A model generated the notes under the pieces. The model had not been told where the DNA came from. It did no database searches and saw only the letters and a list, made by a program, of their open reading frames with translations. Below, in pieces: positions 31,090 through 39,618 of a DNA stretch of 40,573 bases. Source of the DNA: Clostridia bacterium (lineage in GTDB: Bacteria; Bacillota; Clostridia; Oscillospirales; CAG-272); contig JAFUPC010000121.1 of assembly GCA_017481495.1 (NCBI GenBank), forward strand, positions 1-40,573. Reading direction: 5' to 3'. A program made the translations under genes and the position numbers. Every line of letters begins with the position of its first letter. Position 1 is the stretch's first letter.

Positions 31090-31815
31090 ATGGAAACCAT
31101 CTTCTCCCGGACCGAAATGCTTTTCGGCAAAAGCGGCATGGAACGGCTTGCGCGCGCGACCGTCGCAGTCTTCGGGCTTGGCGGGGTCGGCGGACAGGCG
31201 GCGGAAACGCTTGCGCGCTCCGGTGTCGGACGGCTCGTCCTCTGCGACAACGACACCGTCTCCGTGACCAACCGCAACCGCCAGCTGTTTGCCACGGCAG
31301 AGACGACCGGCATGATCAAAACGGAAGCGGCGCGCGCGCGGCTTCTCGCCGTCAATCCCGATCTGAAGCTTGACGTTCACACCTGCTTTTTTGATGAAAC
31401 CACGGTATCGGCGTTCGATTTTTCGTCGTATGACTATGTGCTTGACTGCATCGACACGGTGAAGTCCAAGCTGCTGCTTGCCGCGGAATGCCAAAAAGCG
31501 AACACCCCCCTGCTTGCGTGTCTCGGAACCGGCAACAAGACCGACCCGACCCGCCTGCGCGTGGACGACATCTCGAAAACCTCCGTCTGCCCCCTTGCCC
31601 GCGTGATGCGCCTGGAATGCAGAAAACGCGGCATCTCCCCCTACCGCGTCGTCTGGTCGGACGAAATTCCTCTGAAGCCCGGCGCGACCGACGAAATCCC
31701 CTCCCCCGGCCGCCGCGCCATCCCCGCCAGCACCGCATTCGTCCCCCCCGCCGCGGGAATTCTCATGGCGCGGACGTGTGTGATGGAGTTGTTGGATGGG
31801 GGAATGAGAACATAA
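31090..31815 (+). CDS. tcdA: tRNA threonylcarbamoyladenosine dehydratase (ThiF/E1-like)
   Basis: A 241-residue E1-like enzyme that uses ATP to cyclise t6A37 of tRNA to ct6A. The nucleotide-binding loop is VFGLGGVGGQAAETLARSG (28-46), then LVLCDNDTVSVTNRNRQLFA with the D-x(n)-NRQ arrangement of the family. It continues with YVLDCIDTVKSKLLLAAEC and LLACLGTGNKTDPTRLRVDD. The C-terminus (PASTAFVPPAAGILMARTCV) is typical. The final codons and stop (MRT, TAA) lie inside the left end of repeat copy B, so the element has replaced or overwritten the original 3' end. AAAGGA is about 14 bases from the start. Confidence 0.92.
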   Translation: METIFSRTEMLFGKSGMERLARATVAVFGLGGVGGQAAETLARSGVGRLVLCDNDTVSVTNRNRQLFATAETTGMIKTEAARARLLAVNPDLKLDVHTCFFDETTVSAFDFSSYDYVLDCIDTVKSKLLLAAECQKANTPLLACLGTGNKTDPTRLRVDDISKTSVCPLARVMRLECRKRGISPYRVVWSDEIPLKPGATDEIPSPGRRAIPASTAFVPPAAGILMARTCVMELLDGGMRT

Positions 31816-31915
31816 AGACGACGATGAACGGTTATGATAGAAAGACGGGCGTACCTGTCGCCGTTTTGTTATTTTTCCTTGCAAAAACGGCATCGTCGCC
31901 CTTAAATTGATGACA
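31805..31915. repeat. Inverted-repeat element, copy B (111 bp)
   Basis: The left end 31805-31826 (TGAGAACATAAAGACGACGATG without its first bases) matches the 22-nt left end of copy A at 18 of 22 positions. The right end CATCGTCGCCCTTAAATTGA then TGACA (31891-31915) is its inverted partner. The interior ATAGAAAGACGGGCGTAC and TTGTTATTTTTCCTTGC is nearly the same as in copy A, but the inner 50-bp hairpin of A is absent. The tcdA stop codon lies within it. Confidence 0.8.
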
Positions 31916-31999
31916 TTGCCAACAAATGAAGAAAACCATCCCCGCATCATAACAAAATAAATCAAACCATCCATAAATCAATCGAAAGGAACCACCAAC

Positions 32000-34501
32000 A
32001 TGAAAGAAGTACACCTGATATGCAACGCGCATCTGGATCCCATATGGCAGTGGGAGTGGGAGGAGGGCGCCGCGGCGGCGCTGTCTACGTTCCGCTCGGC
32101 GGTCGATCTGGCGCACGAGTTTGACTACATCTTCTGCCACAACGAAGTGACCCTTTACAAATACATCGAAGAATACGCGCCCGCGCTGTTTACCGAGATC
32201 AAAAAGCTTATCCGCGCGGGAAAATGGCACATCATGGGCGGCTGGTACTTACAGCCGGACTGCAATATGCCGCAGGGCGAGAGCTTTGTCAGACAGATCC
32301 AGTTCGGACACCGCTATTTCCTTGACAGATTCGGTGTGGAAGCGACGACCGCCATCAACTTTGATGCGTTCGGGCATTCGTCGGGATTGCCGCAGATTGT
32401 GAAAAAGTGCGGACAGGACAGTTATATCCTCTCCCGTCCGGGCGACGACCCGATTCCCGCGCGGAATTTCGTCTGGGAAGGCGTGGACGGAAGCCAGATC
32501 AAGGTGTTCGCATCCCCGCACGGCTATAATTCTCCGCTCGGCAACGCGGCGAACGTCATCCGCGACCGCGCACGCGCACAGGCGGGCGACACGGTCTGCG
32601 TGCTTTGGGGTGTCGGCAACCACGGCGGCGGCCCGTCCAGAAAAGACCTTGCCGACATTGAAAAGATGAAAGCGGAGCTTGGGGACGAGATGACGATTCT
32701 CCACTCCACGCCGGAGCAGTTCTTTGCTTCCATCAATCCGGAGATCATACACAAAGGTGCGCTCCGCATGGTCATGCCCGGATGCTATACCTCCATGGTT
32801 GCCGTCAAGCAGAAGCACGCGGAGCTGGAAAATACGCTCTACATGGTGGAAAAACTCTGTTCGACCGCCGCGCGCCGGGGTCTGATCGCCTATCCCGAAA
32901 AAGAACTGGACGATGCGACCGAAGACCTTCTGAACGCGGAATTTCACGACGTTCTCCCCGGTTCTTCCGTTCGCGCGGGCGAGGACAACGGTCTGCGCCT
33001 CTTGCAGCACGGTCTGCTCACCCTGAACCGTCTCCGCGCACGGGCGTATTTTGCGCTTTCCGCCGCACAGCCGCGGGCAAAGGACGGCGAATTCCCGATT
33101 CTCGTATTCAATCCCCAGCCGTATGAATGGAATACCGAGATCGTCTGCGAGATGATGCTTGCCGACCAGAACTGGTCGGAGGACATCCGTTCCCGGATGC
33201 GCGTGTACAACGAAGCCGGCGAGGAGATCGAAGCGCAGGTCGTCAAAGAGGAAAGCAACCTGAATCTCGACTGGAGAAAGCGGTTCGTCTTCCGTGCACC
33301 CCTGAAACCGATGGACATCACGCGCTTCTCCGTTTACGTCGACTATATTCCCGCCGAGACAAAGACCCCGCTTCCAAAGGGCGAGGACATCGTGTTTGAC
33401 TGTGCGGTACCCACAGAGGACGGAAAATCTGTCCACAAGCATGTGGAAATCGATGGTGTGACCGGTCTTCTGCGTTCGTTTACCCTTGACGGCAAAGAAC
33501 TGATCTCGGACGCGGAATATCTCGGAAAAACCGGCGCGTTCCTGCCCGTTCTGTACGACGATACGCCCGACCCGTGGGGAATGCAGGGCTTCCAGCTGTC
33601 CGGCATGGGACGGAACCCGGTGCCGTTTGCACTGTATGAGACCGATGAAAGCGGCGTGATCGCGGACGGCCCGTTCGTCGGCATGGCGCCCATCCAGGTG
33701 ACGGAGGACGGCTGTGTCTGCACGACCGTCGAATGCTTCATGAAGCTTGCCAACGCCAAGGTGCGCGTGGAATATACGATTTACAAAACCAATCCCGCGG
33801 TGGATGTCAAGGTCGATGTCTTTGCGCAGGATGCGGATAAAATGGTCAAGCTGGCACTTCCGCTCACCGCCGCAGGAGATGTCATCGGTCAGACCGCATT
33901 CGGCACGGAGGTGCTTTACAACAATGGCCGCGAAAACGTAGCACAGCGGTTTGTCGGTGTGAGAAGTGACGGCTTTGTGACAACGCTTTTCAACCGCGGA
34001 ACCTACGGCTCTTCCTATGAAAACGGCGTGCTTTCCATGTCGCTTCTGCGCGGGGCATCCTACTGCGGACATCCCATTGGGAGTCGCGCCATTATTCCGA
34101 CCGACAAATTCGTCAAGAAGATCGACCTCTGCGAGCGGAATTTCGTCTTCCGTCTGACCTATGCAAAGGAAGAAACGCTGGAACGGCTTGCAGGCGAGTT
34201 CAATATGCCGCCGTATGCGTGCAATGTCTTCCCGGCAGAGGATGGGCTGGGCGAACCGCGTCCCACCGTCGATGCCCCGGTTCCCGTTCTCACCGACCCG
34301 AACATCGTTCTTGTGACAATGAAAAAACAGGCAGAACGGGATGCGTACATCCTGCGCCTGCTCAACAACTTCGGTGAAGATAAGATTTGCACCGTCACTG
34401 TCGGCGGTGAAACGCTGTCCCTTGCGTTCGGCAGATACGAGGTCAAGACCGTAATATTGGAAAACGGTTGTCTGCGCGAGGAAGAAATGCTGCTCATCTG
34501 A
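32000..34501 (+). CDS. Glycoside hydrolase family 38 alpha-mannosidase
   Basis: An 833-residue GH38 enzyme releasing alpha-linked mannose. The zinc and substrate residues are visible in CNAHLDPIWQWEWEEG (His11, Asp13), the catalytic nucleophile in NFDAFGHSSGLP (Asp122) and a further zinc-ligand region in NAEFHDVLPGSS. A helical middle domain and a beta-rich C-terminal half (from ~residue 370) complete the family layout. There is no signal peptide, so it should work in the cytoplasm on imported manno-oligosaccharides or N-glycan fragments. GAAAGGA lies upstream of ATG 32000; no clear promoter is seen between element B and the gene. A terminator follows at 34558. Confidence 0.95.
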   Translation: MKEVHLICNAHLDPIWQWEWEEGAAAALSTFRSAVDLAHEFDYIFCHNEVTLYKYIEEYAPALFTEIKKLIRAGKWHIMGGWYLQPDCNMPQGESFVRQIQFGHRYFLDRFGVEATTAINFDAFGHSSGLPQIVKKCGQDSYILSRPGDDPIPARNFVWEGVDGSQIKVFASPHGYNSPLGNAANVIRDRARAQAGDTVCVLWGVGNHGGGPSRKDLADIEKMKAELGDEMTILHSTPEQFFASINPEIIHKGALRMVMPGCYTSMVAVKQKHAELENTLYMVEKLCSTAARRGLIAYPEKELDDATEDLLNAEFHDVLPGSSVRAGEDNGLRLLQHGLLTLNRLRARAYFALSAAQPRAKDGEFPILVFNPQPYEWNTEIVCEMMLADQNWSEDIRSRMRVYNEAGEEIEAQVVKEESNLNLDWRKRFVFRAPLKPMDITRFSVYVDYIPAETKTPLPKGEDIVFDCAVPTEDGKSVHKHVEIDGVTGLLRSFTLDGKELISDAEYLGKTGAFLPVLYDDTPDPWGMQGFQLSGMGRNPVPFALYETDESGVIADGPFVGMAPIQVTEDGCVCTTVECFMKLANAKVRVEYTIYKTNPAVDVKVDVFAQDADKMVKLALPLTAAGDVIGQTAFGTEVLYNNGRENVAQRFVGVRSDGFVTTLFNRGTYGSSYENGVLSMSLLRGASYCGHPIGSRAIIPTDKFVKKIDLCERNFVFRLTYAKEETLERLAGEFNMPPYACNVFPAEDGLGEPRPTVDAPVPVLTDPNIVLVTMKKQAERDAYILRLLNNFGEDKICTVTVGGETLSLAFGRYEVKTVILENGCLREEEMLLI

Positions 34502-34557
34502 TGCGGCCAGAAACGATTTCCGTTCCATGTATCGCCGGGACGCGTAAGAAAAAACAT

Positions 34558-34594
34558 AAAATGGACTGTACCAATTCCGGCAGCAGTCCATTTT
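34558..34594 (+). terminator. Terminator after the GH38 gene
   Basis: AAAATGGACTG (34558-34568) pairs with CAGTCCATTTT (34584-34594), followed by one more T. It also has an A-run on its 5' side, so it may work for both strands. Confidence 0.82.
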
Positions 34595-34648
34595 TCATGC
34601 TGTTCCATTGTCATACCACGAAAAACAAACGTCACAGAAGTGTGACTG

Positions 34649-35026
34649 TCACTTCATCTCCGTGATATATTTCTCCGCATGGCGTTTGAGTGCTTCAAAG
34701 GATTCATCGCTGATGTGATGCTCCATTTTGCAGGCATCGTCTGCCGCAACCTCCGGGGAGACACCAAGCGCTGTCAGCAGTGCCGTGATGACACGGTGAC
34801 GTTCGTAGATTTTGTTTGCAACTTCCAGTCCCGCTTCTGTCAAGGTCAGGGAACCGTCTTTTTCCATAATGACATAGCCGCCCTCTTTCAGAAGTCCGAT
34901 GGCGCGGCTGACACTCGGCTTGGAGACACCCATGTATTCGCTGACATCAACGGAACGGACGGCACCTTTTTTCGACAGAATATGGATGGTTTCCAGATAC
35001 ATTTCGCCCGATTCCAGCAGGTTCAT
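34649..35026 (-). CDS. Short DtxR/MntR-type metal-dependent repressor
   Basis: A 125-residue repressor with an N-terminal winged helix (GAVRSVDVSEYMGVSKPSVS recognition region, KDGSLTLTEAG wing) and a helical dimerisation region. It lacks the SH3-like third domain of DtxR, so its length is like MntR. The metal residues nevertheless look like DtxR/IdeR: Met9, Glu12, His77 and Cys99-x2-Glu102-His103 (DDACKMEHHISDE). MntR has Asp at the Met position. This points to iron sensing, by inference. ATG 35026 has AAAGGAG eight bases upstream; an in-frame start ten codons earlier overlaps that site. A 17-bp palindrome covers its -10 box, suggesting self-repression. Confidence 0.88.
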   Translation of the reverse strand: MNLLESGEMYLETIHILSKKGAVRSVDVSEYMGVSKPSVSRAIGLLKEGGYVIMEKDGSLTLTEAGLEVANKIYERHRVITALLTALGVSPEVAADDACKMEHHISDESFEALKRHAEKYITEMK

Positions 35027-35069
35027 GATGCTCACTCCTTTCTTTGTCCTGTGCACGTTACGGTATAAA

Positions 35070-35086
35070 GTATAATCATATTATAC
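35070..35086. promoter_or_regulatory. Candidate operator of the DtxR-like repressor
   Basis: GTATAATCATATTATAC is a perfect 7-bp inverted repeat with a 3-nt centre. It overlaps the -10 box (35080-35085) of the repressor gene. Position and symmetry support autoregulation; it is not the classic DtxR or MntR box. Confidence 0.55.
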
Positions 35087-35108
35087 CATAAAATTGTGTA
35101 TATTTCAA
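35080..35108 (-). promoter_or_regulatory. Promoter of the DtxR-like gene
   Basis: On the minus strand, TTGAAA (35108-35103), 17-bp spacer and TATAAT (35085-35080). Confidence 0.78.
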
Positions 35109-35146
35109 GACAGGAGGGAGAAATTTTTTGCGGGGGGCGGGGATGC

Positions 35147-35413
35147 GGTCAATATAAGGTCGACGATGGCGGTATTGTTTTGCGCAATGCGATTTCGACG
35201 ATTTTGTAGGGGCGGCAACATGGTTTCGCTTTGCGAAACCTTTCGCCCGCGGTCACCGTGAAACGGTGACCGTCACCGCAGCGCGGTGACATATGATAAA
35301 TTTTTCAATGGTGCGAAAGATTTTCAAATCACCGGGCGGCAGGTTGCCGCCCCTATAAAACACTGGGATCGCACAGCGCAGTACAATACCAACATCGTCG
35401 CCTTTCTGTTACA
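35147..35413. repeat. Inverted-repeat element, copy C (267 bp)
   Basis: The two ends are inverted repeats of about 70 bp: the left arm from GGTCAA...AAGGTCGACGATGGCGG to GTAGGGGCGGCAAC, the right arm being the complement (GGTTGCCGCCCCTATAAAA to CGTCGCCTTTCTGTTACA). In the middle are GGTTTCGCTTTGCGAAACC, GGTCACCGTGAAACGGTGACC and the shared GATTTTCAAATCACCGGGCGG. It shares ends with copies A and B and interior with copy D, and has D's length. The right end lies 2 bp from the stop codon of the beta-helix gene. The 35027-35415 gap holds only this and the repressor's promoter. Confidence 0.85.
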
Positions 35414-35415
35414 CT

Positions 35416-37416
35416 TTACCCCCTCGGCCCGCACTTCGTCGCATCAAACGCGCGGAATCCGAGCGCAAACGCAGGGGAACCGTCCGAAAGCGTATAATCA
35501 CCGTTCTCGGGGTCGGCAAACAGCGGATCGGCGATGATGCTTTCTTCTTCCATGCCGACAGCCTGCGCTTTTTCGAGCGTTTCCAGTCCCTCCTGCGTGG
35601 AGTAGACAACACCCTCACCGCCGCGATGCCACATCAGATTGCGCATGGAGACAATGGCACCCTCTTCCAGCGGTGCGCCGGAGCCGTATTTTGCCAATAT
35701 CGCCGTGCCGGTGGCGTACAGGATATTGTTGTAGAACATCATCGACAGGTGCGGCTCGTCGCGGGACACGCGCAGAAGCGGTTCGTCGGAATCGGCGAAA
35801 ATGTTGTTGCGGACGACGTTTGAGGAGCCGTAGTGCTGGTGATAGCTGTTGGAGGTCGTGCGGTAGCAGAGGTTGTATTCCAGCGTCATGCCGGCAGAAC
35901 CCTCATCGGTGTACAGCGCCCAGCCGCCGTATTCCTTGCACTTGATGTCATGGATGCGGTTGTGCGAGACGACCGTTCCCGGCTGGGAACCGAGCAGATA
36001 AACGCCGCCCATGTCGGACAGAAAGCCTTTTCCGAGGTCATAAATGTGGTTGCCTATGATGCGGTTGTCGCGGCAGACCGTCTTTGCATATCCCCATGTC
36101 CAACCAACGGAAACGCCGGTATAGTAAAGGTCGCCGATCTCATTGTACAGAATGTCGCATTCCAAAGCGTGCATGAGCAGAACGCCGCACGCGGCAAAAT
36201 ACCGCCGTCCGAGATGGGTGATTCTGCAGTCGGAAACCGTGCATCCGCGGGTGCGGGTGTATTCGGGTGAACCGTAGGCACCGCCCGTGATGCGCACACC
36301 GCCCGCGCCGCCGTCGAAAATCCGGCACCGCTCCACGCGAACGGCACGGCAGCCGTCCTTTACGTTGAAGCCGTGAACGCCGAAATTGCGCAGGGTGCAG
36401 TCGGTAAACGAGACGTTGCGCGCATACGACACCTCAATTGCGCCATGTGCGTTCGATACCGCCTGGGCATCGGAGGCGAACATTTCACCCGCGCTGCCGT
36501 CCACGTTCTGCCCGGAGCCGTAGTCGCCGCGCGTATAGGCAAACGTGATGCCGGAGAAGCGCACGCCCGTCACATGGTCGTCGTCCTCTTTGCCGCCGGT
36601 GATCTCAATGAGCTTTGCCGCAACGGGCGCCCAGACATCAAGCGTTTCCGGCGTCTCGCTTTCATCACGGGGAATGTAGTACAGCATTCCGTTTGCGCGG
36701 TCAAGATACCATTCGCCCGGATTTTGGAACTGCTCGGCGACGTTTTCGAGAATGTATTCCTGCCCGGGACGGATGTTGAAGCGGGTGCGGTAGGTCATCG
36801 TGACCCGGCCGGTCGCCGTGTCAAGGGATTCCACGGGCGTGTGTTCGTCGATCCAGTAATGGTTGAAGCTGACGATGGTATCCTCAAACGCATAAAGCGA
36901 CGAGAACTGCGCAAGATCCCCGTCCTCTGCCGTGAACCAGCGCGACGGGCCGAACAGCGTTGTCGTCGGATTTTCCGTTTCTTTCATGCGGAAATAGCCG
37001 GTTGCAGGAAGACGGGTCTTTTCCGCGCGCAGACCGTTGACGTACAGGTCGGTGAACTTCCACGCGCCGGTTTTCACGTCTTCGATGTACGCGCCCAGAC
37101 ACGCTGTTCCCATAAAGGATGTTTCGGCAAAGCCGGTGATCTTTCTGCCTCCTGAGATAAGAACATTGCCGTCGCCGAACGGCTCAAAGGAGATGTTCGA
37201 CATGGTCGGACGGAATACGAGCGGCGCGGACAGGCAGTATTCACCCGCCCGGAGCTTGATGGTGATGGGTTGCAGCATTCCGCCGCCGCGCATCATATCG
37301 ACAAGTTCCAGCGCACGGTGCAGAGATCCGAGCGGCCGGTCGCCGTCGTAATATTTACCGTCGCCCCGACCGGTGGGGGAGACGTATAAGGTGTTGCAGT
37401 CGCGGTAGGATAACAT
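35416..37416 (-). CDS. Right-handed parallel beta-helix protein, possible glycosidase
   Basis: A 666-residue protein. Residues ~8-90 are a first strand-rich module (LYVSPTGRGDGKYYDG, PITIKLRAGEYCLSAPLVF). An inserted domain follows (~100-260). The rest is a parallel beta-helix with repeated coils such as NVSFTDCTLRNFGVHGFNV, RVERCRIFDGGAGGVRITGG, GCTVSDCRITHLGRRY and NRIIGNHIYDLGKGF. It ends in a DPLFADPENGDYTLSDGSPA module typical of bacterial beta-helix glycan enzymes. Families such as GH141 have this plan, but I cannot assign one. There is no signal peptide. AAAGGAGG ten bases before ATG 37416 is a strong site. It is probably co-transcribed with the small anchored protein upstream. Confidence 0.8.
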   Translation of the reverse strand: MLSYRDCNTLYVSPTGRGDGKYYDGDRPLGSLHRALELVDMMRGGGMLQPITIKLRAGEYCLSAPLVFRPTMSNISFEPFGDGNVLISGGRKITGFAETSFMGTACLGAYIEDVKTGAWKFTDLYVNGLRAEKTRLPATGYFRMKETENPTTTLFGPSRWFTAEDGDLAQFSSLYAFEDTIVSFNHYWIDEHTPVESLDTATGRVTMTYRTRFNIRPGQEYILENVAEQFQNPGEWYLDRANGMLYYIPRDESETPETLDVWAPVAAKLIEITGGKEDDDHVTGVRFSGITFAYTRGDYGSGQNVDGSAGEMFASDAQAVSNAHGAIEVSYARNVSFTDCTLRNFGVHGFNVKDGCRAVRVERCRIFDGGAGGVRITGGAYGSPEYTRTRGCTVSDCRITHLGRRYFAACGVLLMHALECDILYNEIGDLYYTGVSVGWTWGYAKTVCRDNRIIGNHIYDLGKGFLSDMGGVYLLGSQPGTVVSHNRIHDIKCKEYGGWALYTDEGSAGMTLEYNLCYRTTSNSYHQHYGSSNVVRNNIFADSDEPLLRVSRDEPHLSMMFYNNILYATGTAILAKYGSGAPLEEGAIVSMRNLMWHRGGEGVVYSTQEGLETLEKAQAVGMEEESIIADPLFADPENGDYTLSDGSPAFALGFRAFDATKCGPRG

Positions 37417-37476
37417 GATGGGGAAACCTCCTTTGACGGTGTTACAGATTGTTTTTTAATATGATTCTTTCGCTGT

Positions 37477-37845
37477 TCAGTTGTCTGCCGACAGTCTTTC
37501 GGAATAACTGTTCAGCAGACGGACAAGGGAATCTTCGTTCCCGGCGAAACTGTCGGAGCGGAACAACAGCGTGTTCCATAAATCGTACAGTTCGTCTGCC
37601 ACATAAGAATCGGGGCAGGACTGGGATGCCGCATAAACATTGCTGATCATGGCTTTCAAAGCATTGGGATCGCCCAGCGCACCGGAACGCGCTTTCTCCT
37701 TGGCAAAGGAAATCAGGGTATTGCACCGCGCGGTCTGCGCATCGCGGTAATCCCGTTCTTTCACGGCGCCGCCTGCGAAAAATGCGCAGGTGACGGAGAC
37801 CACAAACAGGATACACAAAAGAAGTTTCGTGCTTATTTTCCTCAT
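37477..37845 (-). CDS. Small membrane-anchored hypothetical protein
   Basis: A 122-residue protein with a positively charged start (MRKISTK) and one hydrophobic segment (~8-27), which serves as signal or membrane anchor. The remainder is a predicted helical extracytoplasmic domain (VKERDYRDAQTARCNTLISF, ADELYDLWNTLLFRSDSF, LVRLLNSYSERL) with two cysteines. I do not recognise a family. AAAGGATG lies upstream of ATG 37845. The gene ends 60 bp before the beta-helix gene on the same strand. Confidence 0.7.
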   Translation of the reverse strand: MRKISTKLLLCILFVVSVTCAFFAGGAVKERDYRDAQTARCNTLISFAKEKARSGALGDPNALKAMISNVYAASQSCPDSYVADELYDLWNTLLFRSDSFAGNEDSLVRLLNSYSERLSADN

Positions 37846-38017
37846 AACGGGACATCCTTTCGGCGATTGACGGTTCTTTCGTTAAATTCAGTATATCAGA
37901 AAAATGTGAATAATTCTACCAATCCGCAGCGGAAAACCGAAGGACCTGGGCATATCTGTGTCCCACTGTTCATATCTTGTATCGGAGAAACATTTTTTGA
38001 AAGAAAGGAACCGTACC

Positions 38018-39472
38018 ATGAAAACCAAACGGAAACAGAATATCACGGGGCTCTTGTGTCTTCTGTGCGCCTGTACAACACTGACCGTGCCCGCGCGCGG
38101 CGCGGAAACCGCGGCGGACAATATGTCTGTGGACACCGGTAAAGCGGACACAGCCAAAGCGGACACCACCGAAAGCGCATCCGATAACACGCCCCTCCTT
38201 TCCCCCGCCATCCGCATTCTCGCCGCAAAGACCACCCTTCGCAAAAATGGCGTTGTCAGTACCGGTGCCGATGCCGACACCGCTGTGACCTTTTCGCAGG
38301 CGGATTTTGAAAAAGTGCTCGGCTACACGCCGTCCGAGGTCGTCATCGAGACCCTGCCCGACCGCGCGGCGGGAGTTCTGAAGCTCGGAACGCTCGATAT
38401 TGCCGCGGGAACGGCACTGTCCGCATCCGCGATGAACAATCTGCGGTTTGTACCGGTGTCGTCAGCAGTATCGGAGGATGCGGAGGAATGTGTTTCGGCA
38501 TCGTTTACGTTCACCGCATCGGGAAAGGTCTATCAGACGGACACCCCGCTTTCCTGCATGGTGTATCTGCTCCCCGAGGAAAACAGCGCGCCTGCCGCCG
38601 CCGATCTGGCAGTCACGACCTACACGGAGACCGGACTGTGGGGAAGCCTGCGCGCCGCCGACCCGGAGGCGGATGAAATGCATTATACCGTCGTCCGCGA
38701 ACCGAAAAAGGGAACGGTTTCGCTTGACGAGAGCACCGGAACCTTTGTCTATACGCCGTATGCGGGCAAGCGCGGGAGCGACGTCTTTACTTACCGGGTC
38801 TCGGACGAGTGGGGAAACGAAAGTGAACTGTGCCGCGTGGAGGTGGAGATCCGGCGGGCGGGAGAAGCGTTCTGTTATGAGGATCTCGACGGACACTGGT
38901 GTGCATCAGCCGCGATGTACTGCGCGGAGGAGGGTGTCATGACCGGGAGCAATGTCGGCGGGGTGAATCTGTTTTCGCCGGAAACCTTTGTGACGCGCGG
39001 GGAATTTCTCGTCACGGCAATGCGCGCGGCGGGATATGATGCGGCGGAGGTGGAGGCGACCTACGACGGCGGCGTAATGGCGGTCTTTGCGGATGCAAAG
39101 GCGATTCCCGATTATATGAGACCGTATGTGGAAACGGCATATGATGCCGGTATCATTTCCGGAAGCATCACAGCAAGCGGTGAAACGGTCTTTTCTCCGG
39201 AGGAAACAATGACCCGTGCGGAAGCGGCGGTTGTCGTTCAGCGCCTGTTCGGCATCGAATCTCCGTCCGATGCCGTTGCGGTCTATTCTGAATATGCCGC
39301 ATCGGATTTATCCGATGTGTCCGATGCGGAGGACAGCATTCCTGCATGGAGTGCCGATGCTGTTTCTGCCCTGCGTGCGGCAGGCATTCTGTCGGTGTCC
39401 GACCCGATGGGAACCCTTGACCGCGCCCAGACTGCAGTGATTCTGGCGGCAGCGATGCAGATGGAGAAATAA
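38018..39472 (+). CDS. SLH domain surface protein with cadherin-like domain
   Basis: A 484-residue secreted protein anchored to the cell wall. The signal peptide (~1-28) ends at PARGA. A Thr/Asp/Ala-rich stretch and a module around SQADFEKVLGYTPSEVVIETL follow. Residues ~205-300 form a cadherin/Big-type beta sandwich (GLWGSLRAADPEADEMHYTV, KGTVSLDESTGTFVYTPYAG, SDVFTYRVSDEWGN). Three SLH repeats end the protein: DGHWCASAAMYCAEEGVMTG, PDYMRPYVETAYDAGIISGS and PAWSADAVSALRAAGILSVS, which bind pyruvylated cell-wall polymer. The start is fixed by GAAAGGA. The C-rich LLCAC could mimic a lipobox, but signal peptidase I cleavage looks more likely. Confidence 0.88.
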   Translation: MKTKRKQNITGLLCLLCACTTLTVPARGAETAADNMSVDTGKADTAKADTTESASDNTPLLSPAIRILAAKTTLRKNGVVSTGADADTAVTFSQADFEKVLGYTPSEVVIETLPDRAAGVLKLGTLDIAAGTALSASAMNNLRFVPVSSAVSEDAEECVSASFTFTASGKVYQTDTPLSCMVYLLPEENSAPAAADLAVTTYTETGLWGSLRAADPEADEMHYTVVREPKKGTVSLDESTGTFVYTPYAGKRGSDVFTYRVSDEWGNESELCRVEVEIRRAGEAFCYEDLDGHWCASAAMYCAEEGVMTGSNVGGVNLFSPETFVTRGEFLVTAMRAAGYDAAEVEATYDGGVMAVFADAKAIPDYMRPYVETAYDAGIISGSITASGETVFSPEETMTRAEAAVVVQRLFGIESPSDAVAVYSEYAASDLSDVSDAEDSIPAWSADAVSALRAAGILSVSDPMGTLDRAQTAVILAAAMQMEK

Positions 39473-39474
39473 AG

Positions 39475-39536
39475 AAAACGGAGTATGGTTCGGTGCGGAC
39501 ATCGGTTGATGACTGCAGGGATTCATGCTCCGTTTT
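39475..39536 (+). terminator. Probable terminator after the SLH gene
   Basis: AAAACGGAG (39475-39483) pairs with CTCCGTTTT (39528-39536) around a long loop, followed by GTATTTTGTTTTTTGG. The large loop lowers confidence. Confidence 0.5.
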
Positions 39537-39618
39537 GTATTTTGTTTTTTGGGAATCTATGATGCTGTGCTTGAAACTTCCTTTGATGATGGTTGAGATA
39601 CGGCATACCATTCTGTAT

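Noticed and set aside
32249..34591. Long minus-strand open frame (780 codons)
   Set aside because: It is fully antisense to the GH38 gene, has no recognisable motif or ribosome binding site, and crosses that gene's terminator.
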